A DNA stretch of 64,000 nucleotides from Tetracladium setigerum (taxonomy: Eukaryota > Ascomycota > Leotiomycetes > Helotiales): NCBI GenBank assembly GCA_031472005.1, contig PZJY01000002.1, forward strand, positions 1,736,001 through 1,800,000. Direction: 5' to 3'. A program made the position numbers and the translations under genes. The stretch's first letter is position 1. The number at the start of each line of letters is the position of its first letter. This document shows, one piece after another, positions 11,686 through 24,119 of the stretch. Below the pieces are notes generated by a model that was not told where the DNA came from, did not search any database, and was given only the letters and a program-made list of their open reading frames with translations.

Positions 11686-14600
11686 TTTCCGTGCGATGGC
11701 TCAAACAATGGTATGAAGCGGTAGTTACACAACACTAGTTGTGACTGCAAGAGATCGTAGAGAACCATGCGTTTCTGATGATTACACAGTCGCCCATCTG
11801 CTCGCAATTCCCATATGAACAAAATATCTCCTGAGTTTATCATGCTAATGTTTCAAAAATTTATGGAATGTACGACTATTACGGCCAACAGTGAGATGTC
11901 CAAGTACGAGTGTTACCTCAACCATTGTGATTCACGCTCCCTTAAATTGTGAGGATAGCCAAGATTCGACGTACCACACACCCTCATTCGACCTCCTCCA
12001 CGACAGTAACACAAAAGATCTCGACATGTGTCAACACTCGAAGGAAACAAAACCTGTAACTCGCAGGGTGAAACCACTTCAAGAAGGAAAGGTCCGCCAG
12101 AGGAAAGCAGCAACAAAATGAAGACATCCAGCTCGGATGTACAAAATATGAAAATGCGTGGGGGAAGTCCTCGATCAGGCTGCCAGCCTCAGAGACTCTG
12201 CCAGACCGCAATCCGAGTTATGAACGAGCGCATCAAAGACTATGCGATTCTCGACATGTGCAATTTGAACCTCGGCCCTGCCAGGTTCTTCTGCAGTTTT
12301 GATCAAGTTCTCGTGTGACGAGTCTCCTCCCGGCAGGGTCGTCTCGACTTTCGAGTGAGTTTGCTTGTCCCTTCAATCTCACGATGCCTTCTTCTAACAT
12401 ATAAACAGGTATACCCCTGCTCCAATGAGGTGCGTTGCTCTTTTTGCGGGCTTGGTCATCATGACATGACAGGTCTCTTTCGTAATTGCAGAAACCTTAC
12501 CTCACCTTTGGTTGGATAAGACATCGTACCAGATGCCATGGAAGAATCGGATGTTACAGAGAGTCTTGAGATTTTCGAGAAAACGAGGGGTGTTGCCCAA
12601 CGTGGCTTGGATTTACCTTGCGTCGTAATCAGTTGTCTGTAATTGCCCATCGCAGGAAGACATGAAAGGCGGCCGACCAGGAGGTAGGAGGTCGACGCCC
12701 TGTCTTCGGAGACAACAAAGTACGAGGTACCAATGGGAGGCAAGGATGTCCGAATGCCGGTGAAAGTGCAAATGTTTTAGGTTTGTGGTATGGGAATCAA
12801 TATCCTCTTCTTTCCAATTTTAGACGGCGCAGTTGCAGGGTGAGTCAATTGTGGGTGAGCTAATAGCAGGCCAGAGGTATGGAGTGAGGTACGTGGGATA
12901 TATGGCAGTCATCGATACAACATGTTTCATCCAACGACCATTCACGTACATGCTATCGGCGACACCGAGAGAAGTCAGCACCGATCGTGAGAAGGAAGTC
13001 GATAGGGTTTTCTCACCGCCTGCATGTGCCCTTTTGCTTCTGTGTTGTTTTCTTGTCTGCGCCTGCTGCTTCTTTTTCCAACATCAAAGCTTGAACTTCT
13101 ACGTATCCCTTTGTAGTGTGTCGAGTGTTCATTGGTACCAAAGTCACTATTACCCCTGTATGCAAGCGCATCCAAAGGACTGAAGGGACGGCAATTGGTG
13201 TCATATTTGCCCATCAGTCTCGCGTGGTACCTTACGGTGTGAGAAATATCGGAAAGTTAATTTGAGGAGGCGGCTCCGTAAGTGATGACGGATAGCCTCA
13301 AACTGCCAGCGCCTTAGCCTTTCCTTACCTTGACATGATGCTCTCGGATTCCGAACAGAGCAGGGCTCCACACGGCGGCATGGTCGCTTTAAGGCCATCT
13401 TGTTCTCAAGAAACTGTCCGATTGTCGAGCTAGTACTGTAAAGTGTGTACGGGCAACGTGGGAATCGGCCACTATTAGCGCCCCATTGTGTCTCGCATCC
13501 TTTCTTTTTTGCTTTTTCCTACTCTTTCAACGGCGGCCGGAGGTGGTCAGAGTGGAGTGCGACAGCACGCGATCACCGATATCAGCAGGACGGCGGTCCA
13601 TCCCGAAAGATTGCAACTTCGTGCTAGGATAGAAATGAGATGAGGTACAGTAGGTGTGTGCCACTCTGTGGAGGGCATCATGATGTGATTGACTTGAAGA
13701 TTGAAGGAGCTGGCTGACGATGGTGTAACCCGCGCGCTCTACTAGTCTGTCGATTTTCTTGAACTTGCCAGGCCCCCTGGTCAGGATTGGATTGTCCCTC
13801 CCTCTTCCCCACAGCGGGCTGCGGTTGCAAGCTGCAGATTGGATATCAACCGGGTTCAGCGAGATTTGTGAACTGCAAGCTCTGAGGTGTGCTCCGGGCC
13901 ATTCCTATTGGTTGTGTGGGCGTTCCGTGGGAGTGCTTGGAAGTATACTTCCACCCCAAAAGAAACCAATTGTTATCAGGAATAATGAAACAATAATCTG
14001 GTTCACACTTGTACTGTACGGAGTACGAAGGACAAGTAGTTGGGGGCTCTGTGGAGGTGGTGTGTATCTCGCTTAGAGAGCGTCGCTATTGTTGTTATTG
14101 TTGTGCTCCTGGACGCATCACCATTGTTGGAGTGCCTAGCCTAACGGCAAAAGAAGGGACCTTGGTTCATCCGAGATGACAGCCAGCATCAAAAGTTGAT
14201 AGAAATAGTGGAATTGCTGGATTTCTGGATGATTTCTGTCATATTCTGGTGCTTTGGGGGGGCATGCAGGGAGGATATTTATGGGCATGGATATTAAGGG
14301 CCGCCAGTCACACAAAGGTTCATCCCGCGGGGAAGAAGATGCCCCTGAAAGCCGGGTGGATTCAGCGCTAGAGACGCTAGGCCATTTGGCGGAGCCGCGG
14401 AAGGAAAGCCGGTAGTGGTTCTGCAACGTGAACAACGTGCAAGAAGCCTAAGATCATCTGGCACCTACAGTACGACACCACGACCCTCGCTGCTCAAGGC
14501 GGGCAACAACTCTTGGACGAAGTATCTATCATAAATCAATTGCCTGCGTGGGCGCCACCAACGATGCTTTACAGTATGGACGGGCGGGAGAGATAGAGAG

Positions 14601-15289
14601 AGAACGAGAGAACGAGAGACAGAGAACCGCTACAGAGACCATCCACGGTCCGCCGTACAACACCGGCAGGGGTTAAATAATGTCCTCAGCAGTTTATTCG
14701 ACGCGAATGCAGGACTCGCCCATTTAGGTTTGTGGCGTTCTGAACTCATGCAGAATTGACAAGTTTAGGTTGTTTGGAACACGGCCGAGGGGATGTGTTA
14801 TGCATGAGCCTAGTTGGGATAATACAGTACAGTGCAGTAAGGAAGCCAAGCACGCCGAGTTGAGGGGATGAGGGTGGCCAGTCGCGGCCCTTACCTGGGG
14901 ATCCGGTGAGAGTGTTTGGTTTCTCTCTTGCGCGCGCGCCGTCGTTAGTGGCCTTTTGTTAGTTGCAAGGGAAGCAAAGGAGGTGGGCGCGGTACATACT
15001 GTGCGACCATCTTTCTTCTGTCTTCCTCTTCTGTTTTGCTTTTCCTCCATTATTGTCTCGCTGGTATCAGACAATTGAAGGTTTTCCTCTGCATTGGACG
15101 ATAGAAAGCATGTTCCAGTCGATCGATTTTACGAAGACGAAGACCTCCTCGAGACGAAGATACTCATAGTCTTTGGATTGATACCAAAGAAGGCCGGTCT
15201 CGGCGTTAGGCAGAGAGAAGCCATTGATCGATACCCATCTCCACAACCCGGCATCCGGAGGAGTTGGGTGGTACAGCATCACAATAAAC
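11686..15289. other. 3.6-kb gene-poor region upstream of the Clr5 gene
   Basis: Only short ORFs on both strands appear, with no recognisable domain or splice-joined coding signal. The sequence is more GC-balanced than the AT-rich spacers elsewhere. It contains an AGAGA-rich tract (about 14590-14632), a GCGCGCGCC alternating stretch (about 14930-14940) and pyrimidine-rich blocks. A long promoter, a long 5' UTR or an unannotated non-coding transcript are all possible. None can be shown from sequence alone. Confidence 0.45.
14590..14632. repeat. AG-rich low-complexity tract
   Basis: This imperfect GAGA/GAGAAC microsatellite-like purine run is about 700 bp upstream of the Clr5-domain gene. It could be a GAGA-type promoter element or simple slippage sequence. 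Confidence 0.6.
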
Positions 15290-17280
15290 ATGCCAAAAGA
15301 CTGGTTGCGCTTCAAGGCGGAGATCCAGCGCCTTTACATTGTTGAGGAGAAGACCGTATATCAAGTGCGCGAGATCCTGAAAGCTAAGCACTCGTTTTCT
15401 GCCTCGTAAGAAATACCTCTCACTCTTTCTCTTGCCTCACAACTCGCTTGCTATGTTGTTAATGTTGTCACGCTGTTGTTACTGTCATTGCTGTGATTGC
15501 TGGTATTAACTTGATGATAGGGTTCGAGCATATCGCATGAAGTTTGACGAATGGGGAATGCGCAAATATAAATCTCAGAAGAGTCGTTCAAATACAGCAA
15601 GCTCAAGTAGCTCGACCCAACCGCAATTCTCTCCACCACCTGCGTCTAACAGCTTCGTCCCTTCAAATTATTGCGCCTCACCACAACTAAACAGCGCGAC
15701 GATGGGTTCAATACAAAACCGGGTACCATCACCAACCCGCATCTCAGAAGTCATCGGTCTCGTGAACATGCAAACAGCGAGTGCCCTCGATATATTGGAG
15801 ACGATTTTCCTCCACTGGCAGCCTGATCCGGAGTACACCTCCACTCTTGTAAATTATTTTAGCGACCCGGACTTCGACAAATGGGTTTCAAGACAGTCGG
15901 GCCCGCCTGCTGTGTTTCAGTTGATCGAGGACTTCGTTCCAGGGAGGGATCAACAATTTGATTTATTGAAGGCGCTTCTTGAAGCAGATTTGTCGACGAG
16001 GAAAGATGAGCATGTTCCTCGCGCTCCATGGCAGGATGCTTGGTACAGAGCTTGCAACGCGTGGGATTGGGACCGGGCTTGGAATGTGGTGGACTGGGAA
16101 TCAGCCAAAGAGATATTAGATGACGATGTCTTTCTGTTGCAAAGCTCAAGGCTTTTCCTCGACTGCGCTGACGTCGTCATGGCCGAACGATTTCTGGAGA
16201 GATACTCGGCACTTCTGGTGTTTTTCACCAACCGGCCTTTAGATGCCGCACAGGTTACCAAGAAGGATGAATATACGAGCAAGTACCGAGAGGTTCTAAG
16301 GAATTTCCATCATGCAAAGGAGAATGTGTCGCCGAAATTCTATCGGTATCTACTAAGATTTGATCTAGCGGATGAGTATGGGGGCAAGTCACGGGTGTAT
16401 GAGGAAGAGTATAGGCAGAAATACATTCAGCTATCGAGCTTGAAATCGGGGAGGGGTACGAGGTAGAGCATGATGAGGATGAGGATGAGACAGATACTAG
16501 TTGGCTGTTTGGTGACACTGAAAGTACGTTCTGGCCAGCTTTCTATTTTTTTATTTTTTTTTGGGTGTGACCAATGCTGACACGTTCTCAGAATCCAACT
16601 TTCCTCCTACGCCACCAACTCCCTCTACTTCTTCCACAGATTCAAACTACAACCCCTCTTACCCCTCCCTCACGATCACCACCTCAAAAGCCCTCTCAAT
16701 TCTCATCCAAAAGTGGCACTACCTATCTGGCTTCGAAAAATACACCCACTCTCTTCTTGCTCGCGACGATGGAATCATCCTCTCCATCTTCACAACACCT
16801 TCCCATTCTTACATGCACCCTGAAGCAGAAAACATGTTCGATGCAATCTCCGAAACCACGCCAAATCCAAACGAAAACTCGCTCTCGCTCACGAAAGCCC
16901 TTCTAGTGACAGCCACCACCGTCACACCCACTGCCTCCGCACCATGGCTCCTTCAATGGTGGAAATCTATATACCCGCCTTCATCCTCAACATCACCTCA
17001 ACTTACCTACAATACTTTCCAGACACAACTTATCCACAACAATCAGCTGTATGAAAACGTCAGGCAGGTGATCAGGAGTGAAGAAGGGAGGAAATTGTTC
17101 TTGGATGCGACGATTGCGCTTGTGGGCGAGAGATTGTTGGGGAATTTGAGGTCGAGGATGGTGAGAAATGGGGACGAGGGGGCGCAAAATAGGCTGAAAG
17201 GAAGGTACATGGGAGTGATGAGTTTATTTAGGGAGAGGGGAATTGTGGTGGACAAAAGTTGGAATGGTTATTGTTTTTGA
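15290..17280 (+). CDS. Clr5-domain protein (apparent 1-base frameshift)
   Basis: Exons 15290-15405, 15521-16523 and 16592-17280. The first exon and the start of the second encode a Clr5 domain: DWLRFKAEIQRLYI, then YQVREILKAKHSFSAS joined across the intron to VRAYRMKFDEWGMRKYK. Clr5 is a fungal helix-turn-helix-like N-terminal domain named after the fission yeast heterochromatin protein Clr5, so a chromatin or DNA-related role is possible. The remaining roughly 500 residues are helical and unassigned. The frame stops at a TAG around 16464, but a shifted frame from about 16448 continues with an acidic run of Asp/Glu and splices perfectly (GTACGT donor 16524, branch TGCTGAC, acceptor 16591) into the last exon. 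The summed length is one base short of a multiple of three. One extra G in the G runs at 16448-16456 restores about 602 residues. Confidence 0.72.
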
Positions 17281-19165
17281 TGAACGGGAAGGACGTGTAA
17301 CATGTCACATGAATATGGGATGAGAAAAGGAGTTGGTTTGTTAATTTGTGAGCATGCGATTGAAAGGCTGGAGTAATTCATTTAGAAGGACTGGGAAAGA
17401 TTTGTTTTGTTTGTTTGTTTGTTTGTTGGGGGACCTTCTTGTTCTTGAGAATTTCCGTTTGGGAAATTTGACAAATGTGTGCATTCATTTTTGGTCTTTT
17501 TTGCCTTTACTTTAATTTGGTTGCACAGTTGTGCATAGGGAACATGATAAAATGGGCATGTTCTTTTGTTCTTGGGGACAGTGGGATTTGCTGGTTGGTG
17601 GTGTTCCGTATTCCAACTTCCATATCTTCTATCACGAAGAATCTTGTAACGAAAGTGTTTCAGCAAGGCTATTTATGGTCAAGCAGCGTATCATGTTTGA
17701 AGACTTTCAAATTCTTTACTCTTCGGGCGAGGTAGGGGGAGGGGGTTTGGAAGTGTGCGTTGTGTACCGATTAACTTTGAAATATCTGTTCTAACCGAGT
17801 CACGGTGGCTCATGTTGTATGTAAATATTGTATTGAAATAAAAGAACCCGCCTATGCCGAGGAGAATGGCAAGGAACAAGTACCGAAGAATCTCACCCCA
17901 GAAACCAACATCCAAGTTTCCAACATCCAACGCAATGAATGTTGGTGGGCTCGGTATTGCCTTAATTCGGCAAAGGAGACTCAGATCCTTTTCAACATCA
18001 AACCTCTCCATCTCCTTCCTGACCGCCACCTCGACAGAAGTCCTTCTCCAATGTTCAAAACCCGACACCCATACCTCTGAGAACTCAGAATCATGTGCCT
18101 CACTCCCATGCGCCTGCTCAAAACACTCTCACCAGTGATAAATCTCACAACCAACAATTTCTCATTCCCCTTCCAGATATTCACACCGACTTGCATCGAG
18201 AAATTGTATGTCTCCGTCCCTGTACCGGCTTTCTCAGCGTTAACAATTCAAATCCCGAAGACTTGGTTTAGTGTTTTAGTCTTTTCGCACGGATTTTCCG
18301 GTTTTTGTCGGCTTGCTGACCGGAAGGGGGTAAGGCAAGGTAAGGGAGATAGATGCGGGCAGCAGCAGCAGCAAGCGCGTCAATCACTCTACCTGCCTTA
18401 GTCTCACTGTACCCTCGAATGGTTACACGAATGAGATCTGATGACTGCCCGTCGGTGCGTGAGGGAATGAGATCAGATCCCTTCTGTACCTAGGCTATCC
18501 AGCAGGTATGCTTGCTATACCGAAATGCTATTTAATATGTCACTTGCAGTCTTAGCGAGAACGATGCGGGGATATCCTGGTGGAACTTTGTTAAAGGAGG
18601 GGTCTGTGTACGCAGTAATTGCACTTTCGTTTGGGTGGTGTTGGGTGACATGGGGGGGGACGGGTAACCGTGAGCTTTCGAGAACTATATTGCCTTGACT
18701 CGTACTGTACGTGCGCAAGTGGTGTTGCAGGGAGGAAAAGCAAGCTTGGTAGTCTGATGCACTTTTTACACTTTCGACGGGAAGCAAAAAGGAAACCCTA
18801 CTTTGGTTGTGGGGAAGGCTCATGGACTAAAGTACTGGGAGGTGGATAAAAGATTATTCCCGATTGTTGTTTAATTGATAGCAATCATGGGGGTGGGGGA
18901 TTTAAGTGACGGGCTGTTGCAAAGATGCGATCAAGATCTTCAAATAGTTATTTTAGTCTTTCTTTTTTTTTTTGGCCTGTACTGAGTCTCAGTAATGTTT
19001 CAGTTGAGAAATGTTTCATTAAGATATATTACAAAGAGCTGAGTCAAATTCTCCATGTGTTTTGTTTTGGACAAATGAAATGCCAAGCCCAGTATCCGGA
19101 CTTCAATCTGCAACTGTGAGGCAAAATTCTCCGAAATGTATGTTACACCCCTTTGAAGTGCTCTC
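17281..19165. other. Convergent intergenic region with one doubtful ORF
   Basis: Most of this interval shows nothing coding. On the minus strand, about 17691-18068 is an open frame without an ATG start. It encodes a charged helix followed by a clear hydrophobic segment (YLFLAILLGIGGFFYF). No clean upstream exon could be joined to it, so it is not called as a gene. A TTTG microsatellite-like run occurs near 17405-17427. Confidence 0.4.
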
Positions 19166-21258
19166 TCACACAATCTTTTCAATTGTCGCAGGTTCATCAG
19201 CCGGCGATTGAAGTGGTTTGATAGCGTCCTTTTGTTTCTTCAAACTTTTCCAACCCATTCCCCAAGAGAATAGGAACAGACCACCCGCAGCACCGGTTCC
19301 AAGGTAAAGGACCCGACTAATTGCTACAATGTAGGCTTCAAGCACGGCAGGCAAATCAGCCGCACCAATTATATGTCTTACGGCTGTTGCACCAGCAATA
19401 ATAACGGTTTCTGGGTCAATGTTTGGTGCATATTGCCTCAAGCCAGCGATGAGACCGTCGCTGAAGATGAGTTGAGCGAGCGCGAGATGGATTGCGCCAC
19501 CAAACGTTTGCGTGAAAACTAGGATACTCATGCCAACTGGGATCTCAGATGGACCCAGGCAAGCTTGAATTGCGAGAATCGGCTGGATATAGAGAGTCAG
19601 TCACGCAGTGAAGGGAGAGAATCAATCTTGGATATGAGAGAGTTTACTTACCATTTGCATTCCTAAACCACGACCAAGTCCTGCAATTACCTGATATCCG
19701 ATCCATCTCGAAGAGGGCGTATCCACATCAAATGTTGCCATGAGACCCATGCCGATTGTCTGAAGTACTCCGCTAAGAATTATCCATGGAAGATAGTATC
19801 CCAACTTTGTAACAATGATTCCAGATGCAACAGCAGCAATGAGAAGACTGAAGATGCTTGGAAGAATGTACACTCCACTCATGCTCGGCGAAGCTCCCTT
19901 GACACTCTGGAAGTAGAGGGGCAGGTAAAAGTTCATTATCAAGAGGGAACCATAGAAGAAGAACATGGTCATGCATGAAGCCCATATGATACGCTGACGC
20001 ACCTATCAAAGTATCAGTCTCAGACTCAAGTATCAAGAGTTATCACTTACCATAAACAACGGTATCATTGCGTCCCTCTTGGCAAAAATGATCTCCCAAG
20101 CACCAAAAACTACAAACATTCCAGCAGAGCCACAGAATAGTCCAATTATGGTTGGGCTGTTCCACGTGTAGTTGATCCCGCCCCATTGCAGTGCCAACAA
20201 GAGCATGACAGCAAACGGAGCGAAGAGAACAAACCCGAACAAGTCCAGTTGCGCCAAGACTTTACCGAGTGGAGGCCTACTCGCCGTCCTGTTGACGCGA
20301 TCCGGTATACGGATCAAAACGATGAAAGCAGCGGCAATCCCCCCTATGGGAATATTGACGTAGAAACACCATCTCCATGTGGCGTACTGTGTGAAGAGCC
20401 CGCCGATGAGAGGACCTGTGACGAGACCAAGTTGTCCAAGTCCCATCACCATTCCAGTATAGAGTGCCCGTTTATGCATTGGTAGAATAGCACTGATGAT
20501 GGTGAGAGCGCCATTGATGAGCCCTGATGAGCCGATGCCGGCAACAGTTCGGCCAAGGATCAACATGGTAGATGAGGTCGCGGCACCACATATTACAGAT
20601 CCCAACTCGAAGAGTCCGAGGAATACGAGGAAGGTGATCTGCCGAGTTGGGTAAAGTTAGTGGTTATGCGAGAGGAGTAAAGAATTCATTTGACTCAACT
20701 GACTTTGGAACTGAAGTTTGAATAGACCTTTCCCGTTAATGGTTGGATTGCGCAGCTTCGCGGAATGTCAGTGTACGATCGATAAGCAATGGCAAAGATT
20801 ATACGTACTTAGCAAGAAGGTATGCACTGCCGTACCATCCAACATCTGGGAGAGAGTTGAAGTCACTGGTAATTCGAGGAATGGCCTTTCTCGGGTGTCA
20901 GCGTAATTATGTCCTATTGGACAAAGGGGCATCGTACCGTTGTAATTATAGAAACATCCAAAAGCATCAAGAAGCACACAATTGTAATTGCTGCAATCAC
21001 AAGGAGTAGCTTCATGCCTGTGACGTACTCATGTTCTTCTCCGCCTCCTTGGACTGGTTCAATGGTTCCTTCCACATCATCACGTGATTTTGTCGATTTG
21101 ATAGAACTCGAGCTTGGCTTAACGTCCCCAAGGATGCTCGGTTGCTGATGGCTATTAGTTTCCCCTTCTAACTGCTTTTCTTCGTCTCTACTCGCTATAA
21201 CGGGTAGAGTAAGAGATTTAGAGGACATGGAGCGCCTGGGGGAGACTGCTGAAGCCAT
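19166..21258 (-). CDS. MFS multidrug-type efflux transporter (DHA2 family)
   Basis: Six exons (21258-20938, 20885-20809, 20755-20704, 20638-20051, 20002-19652, 19582-19166) sum to 1806 nt, giving 601 residues with consistent phases. A Ser/Glu-rich cytoplasmic N-tail of about 80 residues precedes the membrane core. Diagnostic sequences are [17 protein letters not shown] in and after TM1, [12 protein letters not shown], the antiporter motif C region [19 protein letters not shown], and [13 protein letters not shown]. These define 14-TM drug:H+ antiporter family 2 proteins such as fungal toxin and multidrug exporters. It is expected in the plasma membrane, exporting a small organic compound in exchange for protons. 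Its 5' end faces a Zn2Cys6 regulator 559 bp away, so co-regulation by that factor is likely. No biosynthetic enzyme lies next to it. Confidence 0.9.
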
Positions 21259-21817
21259 CGAGGATGATAAGTACGTTGAGCTGGGTTTAGTCTACACATT
21301 ATCAGATCGTCCGGCGGACACTTCTGAATATATCTTGGACATTGGCATTGACGGATATACGGATTCATCCAAACGCCGTATTACCTGCCAATAACAATTC
21401 ATCGTGCGAGGCTCGTTTCTTCTCACCCTAGTAACGAGCGGATTTAGGAATTTCGTCGCCCATTTTCCGAGGCTCTAAGTGGGGAGAGTAGCAGCGGAAT
21501 TTCAAGTGCTTATACTCGTATCGGGACCGACGGTTCTTCAACCAATCTCCTCGTGGGATACGCGTACTTCACCATAGTAAGCATTTCATTGGTATTCCGA
21601 TCGAGTCTTGCGGAAGAAGGGATAAGTATGCTCGGGGCTCGGGATATACGTGGCTCGGCCGAAGCTAAACCTATTCAAGATATTTCCACCATATCTCGGA
21701 TTTAGGCTCTTGATCAACAACCTACGTAACAAGGACAACAACCTCGTCTTCCGCCATCATCTTTTTCCTCTCTGAAATATCCCGGTCTCATTCTTCGGAC
21801 CCGAAAATCTGTAAGCA
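21259..21817. promoter_or_regulatory. Shared divergent promoter of MFS transporter and Zn2Cys6 regulator
   Basis: The 559-bp spacer contains paired CGG half-sites of the kind bound by Zn2Cys6 dimers: CCG-N1-CGG at 21311-21317, CGG-N2-CCG at 21522-21529, and CGGCCG at 21656-21661. The GCTCGG word also recurs near 21631-21659. Binding by the adjacent regulator is inference. Confidence 0.5.
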
Positions 21818-24119
21818 ATGTATTCTGAAGTTTCTGCGGCGATAGCAGCTCCACCTCAACGACGCCGAAGACTGCCCTTAGCGTGCACTCACTGTCGCAT
21901 TCGAAAGATCAAATGTGATCAAAAGAGGCCTGTATGTAGTCATTGCGAAAGATCAAAAGATATAGTCTGTCTGTACAATGCCGACCTCGAAGACTCACGG
22001 CGGGCTCAGAGTGCTTCTCAAGCTCACAAAATTGTGAAAAACAAAAGCCATCAGCAGCATTTCAATACCTTCGCGAGCCCGGTTTCCGAAATACCCACTC
22101 CGGATTCCTCAACCTTCACAAACACTCCCTCTCGGTCCTCAATCCACTCGAGCACCACTTCTTCTTCCTCAGAGCTCACTACTGCAGCAAAGAATCGTAT
22201 TGAATTGTTCCAAGATTCAACCGCTTATGAACTTCGTTGTTTTAGCCAGCCTAAATCATCAAAGGGAAACGTTTCCCGTCAATCAGATGTTACCCCAGGT
22301 GCTCTTCCGGACTTAAAACGATTCCCGCAATGCGTGGTGAAACTTCGGGGAGAAAGCTATTGGGTTAATCAGGTCGTGCAGGTGCGTTGACGTGAGCCTA
22401 AAAGAATGTTGCTGACGACAAAGACAGTTCGAGAGACTCATGATATATCTTGGTAGTTCGGAACGTGGCCGAACTCCAGAAAACCCTTCAGAGCTCCGGA
22501 CACTTCTTCGTCAATGTAGTGGTTTAGGAGCAATCCTAAATCCGGAACAACCATTACTTGACGTAGAGTTCCAAAATACCATTCCATCCAAACATATTTG
22601 TGATGAATTGGTCGCCAATTACATGAGAACTTTCGAATCCATATATCGAATTGATCATATTCCTTCATTTTTTGCCAGATATAATGAGTATTGGAAGGAT
22701 CCAGGAGCCGAAACCAATCGCTGCTTTCCGTTTGTCCTGCAACTTCTTCTTGTGCTTGCACTAGGCTCAACATTCCAGCATCCGACCGATACATCTCCGC
22801 TTCGCTCCACAGCAAGATACTGGGTTCAATCCGTACAGCAACATTTTTCTAACCTCCCTGAAAAGTCACGCACAACCTTGAATGGGATGCAAATCCACTG
22901 CTTGCTCCTCCTGGCCAGAGAAGCGACTGGCATAGGATCCGACCTTACTTGGACGTCTGCTGGAACCCTGCTGCGTACCGCCATGCAATTAGGATATCAC
23001 CGAGATCCCAAGCACATACATGGAACAACTGTTCTACAGGCGGAGATACGTCGCAGACTGTGGGCTACGATTCTTGAACTCGCATTAAAGGATTCGTATT
23101 TGTGCGCGATGCCTCCCATGATCACGACGCATGATTTCAATACTGAGCCACCAGCGAACATCGATGATGAGGAGATAGATCAGAACACCAACATTGCCCC
23201 TACTTCCAAAGATCTGACAACCTTCACGCAATCCTCCTTCCAAATCGTTCTCCTCCAATCGATCAAAATCCGGCTTGAGATAGCCAGCATCACAAACGGT
23301 CTTCGCTCCGACCTCTCATACGACCAAACGCTCCAACTGCACGCCGAAATCACAACTGCTCATCGCGCAGCACAAGCGCTCAAAATAGTTAGCGACAATC
23401 AGACACTCACTCCGTTCCAACACAATTACCTAGATTTCGTCCTCCTCCGACCCCTCTTCTCCATCCACTACCCCTGGCTAGGCAAAGCCAGGAACGACCC
23501 ACGCTATTACTTTTCACGCAAAGTATGTTTGGATACTTGTCTCGAAAATGTGGCATACCTTCCCTCTGAAGATTATAAAAGTCTCTTAACCTTGGGCGGT
23601 GGTATTTGGAACGAGATTGGCAATCTCCCATACTTCACCATTGCGCTTGAACTCACCGCACAGCAAGAGGACGAAACTCTCCATCCTCTCTCGGCCGTAC
23701 AATCCATGCGCGCAAAAGAACGGCGTCAGGAATTGATCCAAATAATCCGCGATGCCAATCTTCTGCAAACGGAACGACTCAAGGCAGGAGATACGAATGC
23801 CAAGGACCACTTGTGTAATTCGATGTTGCTTGCCCAGATTGAGGCTGCGGATAGAGGGGAGAGTGTTGATGTTGCAATTGCAGAGGCGGCGATCAGGAGT
23901 CTGAAAGCGTCAAAGTCGATTATGGAGGGGAAGATAGCAATGCTTCCAAGGAAGACGACACAGCTTGACACGCCGCCTGCTTGGGAAAATCAGAATGGTG
24001 CTGGCACAAGCGGTATTTGTGATCCATTTAATTATGATGTGTTGTTGGAAGCGGGGTTGGATCTTGAAATGTTCAATTCTGGCTTAGAGGGACAGTGGGA
24101 TGATGAATTTTGGCTTTAA
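21818..24119 (+). CDS. Zn2Cys6 fungal-specific transcription factor
   Basis: Two exons, 21818-22381 and 22428-24119, with a 46-bp intron (GTGCGT donor, CAG acceptor), give 751 residues. The DNA-binding domain is near the N-terminus, with six cysteines at residues 23, 26, 33, 40, 43 and 51 (CX2CX6CX6CX2CX7C) preceded by a basic run of arginines. A Ser/Thr-rich linker follows. From about residue 240 comes the fungal-specific regulatory (Fungal_trans) domain, with the typical YMRTFESIYRIDHIPSF, a long helical core and an RRRLWATILELAL-type helix. It is a nuclear regulator. The divergent MFS gene is the obvious candidate target, a common efflux/regulator arrangement. No neighbouring enzyme cluster is visible, so it may control only efflux. 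Confidence 0.9.

Noticed and set aside
12833..13183. A 116-codon plus-strand ORF with a Cys-rich hydrophobic segment
   Set aside because: Overlapping ORFs exist on the other strand, there are no splice-linked neighbours, and composition is not convincingly coding.
16340..16460. An intron that would reconcile the two frames of the Clr5 gene
   Set aside because: All nearby GT donors (GTACCG, GTATGG, GTCACG, GTGTAT) have the wrong codon phase for the available AG acceptors. A single missing G explains the data more simply.
17691..18068. Minus-strand ORF with a clear transmembrane segment
   Set aside because: It lacks an ATG, an upstream exon could not be joined in phase, and an overlapping ORF exists in another frame. 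It is mentioned only in the region note.
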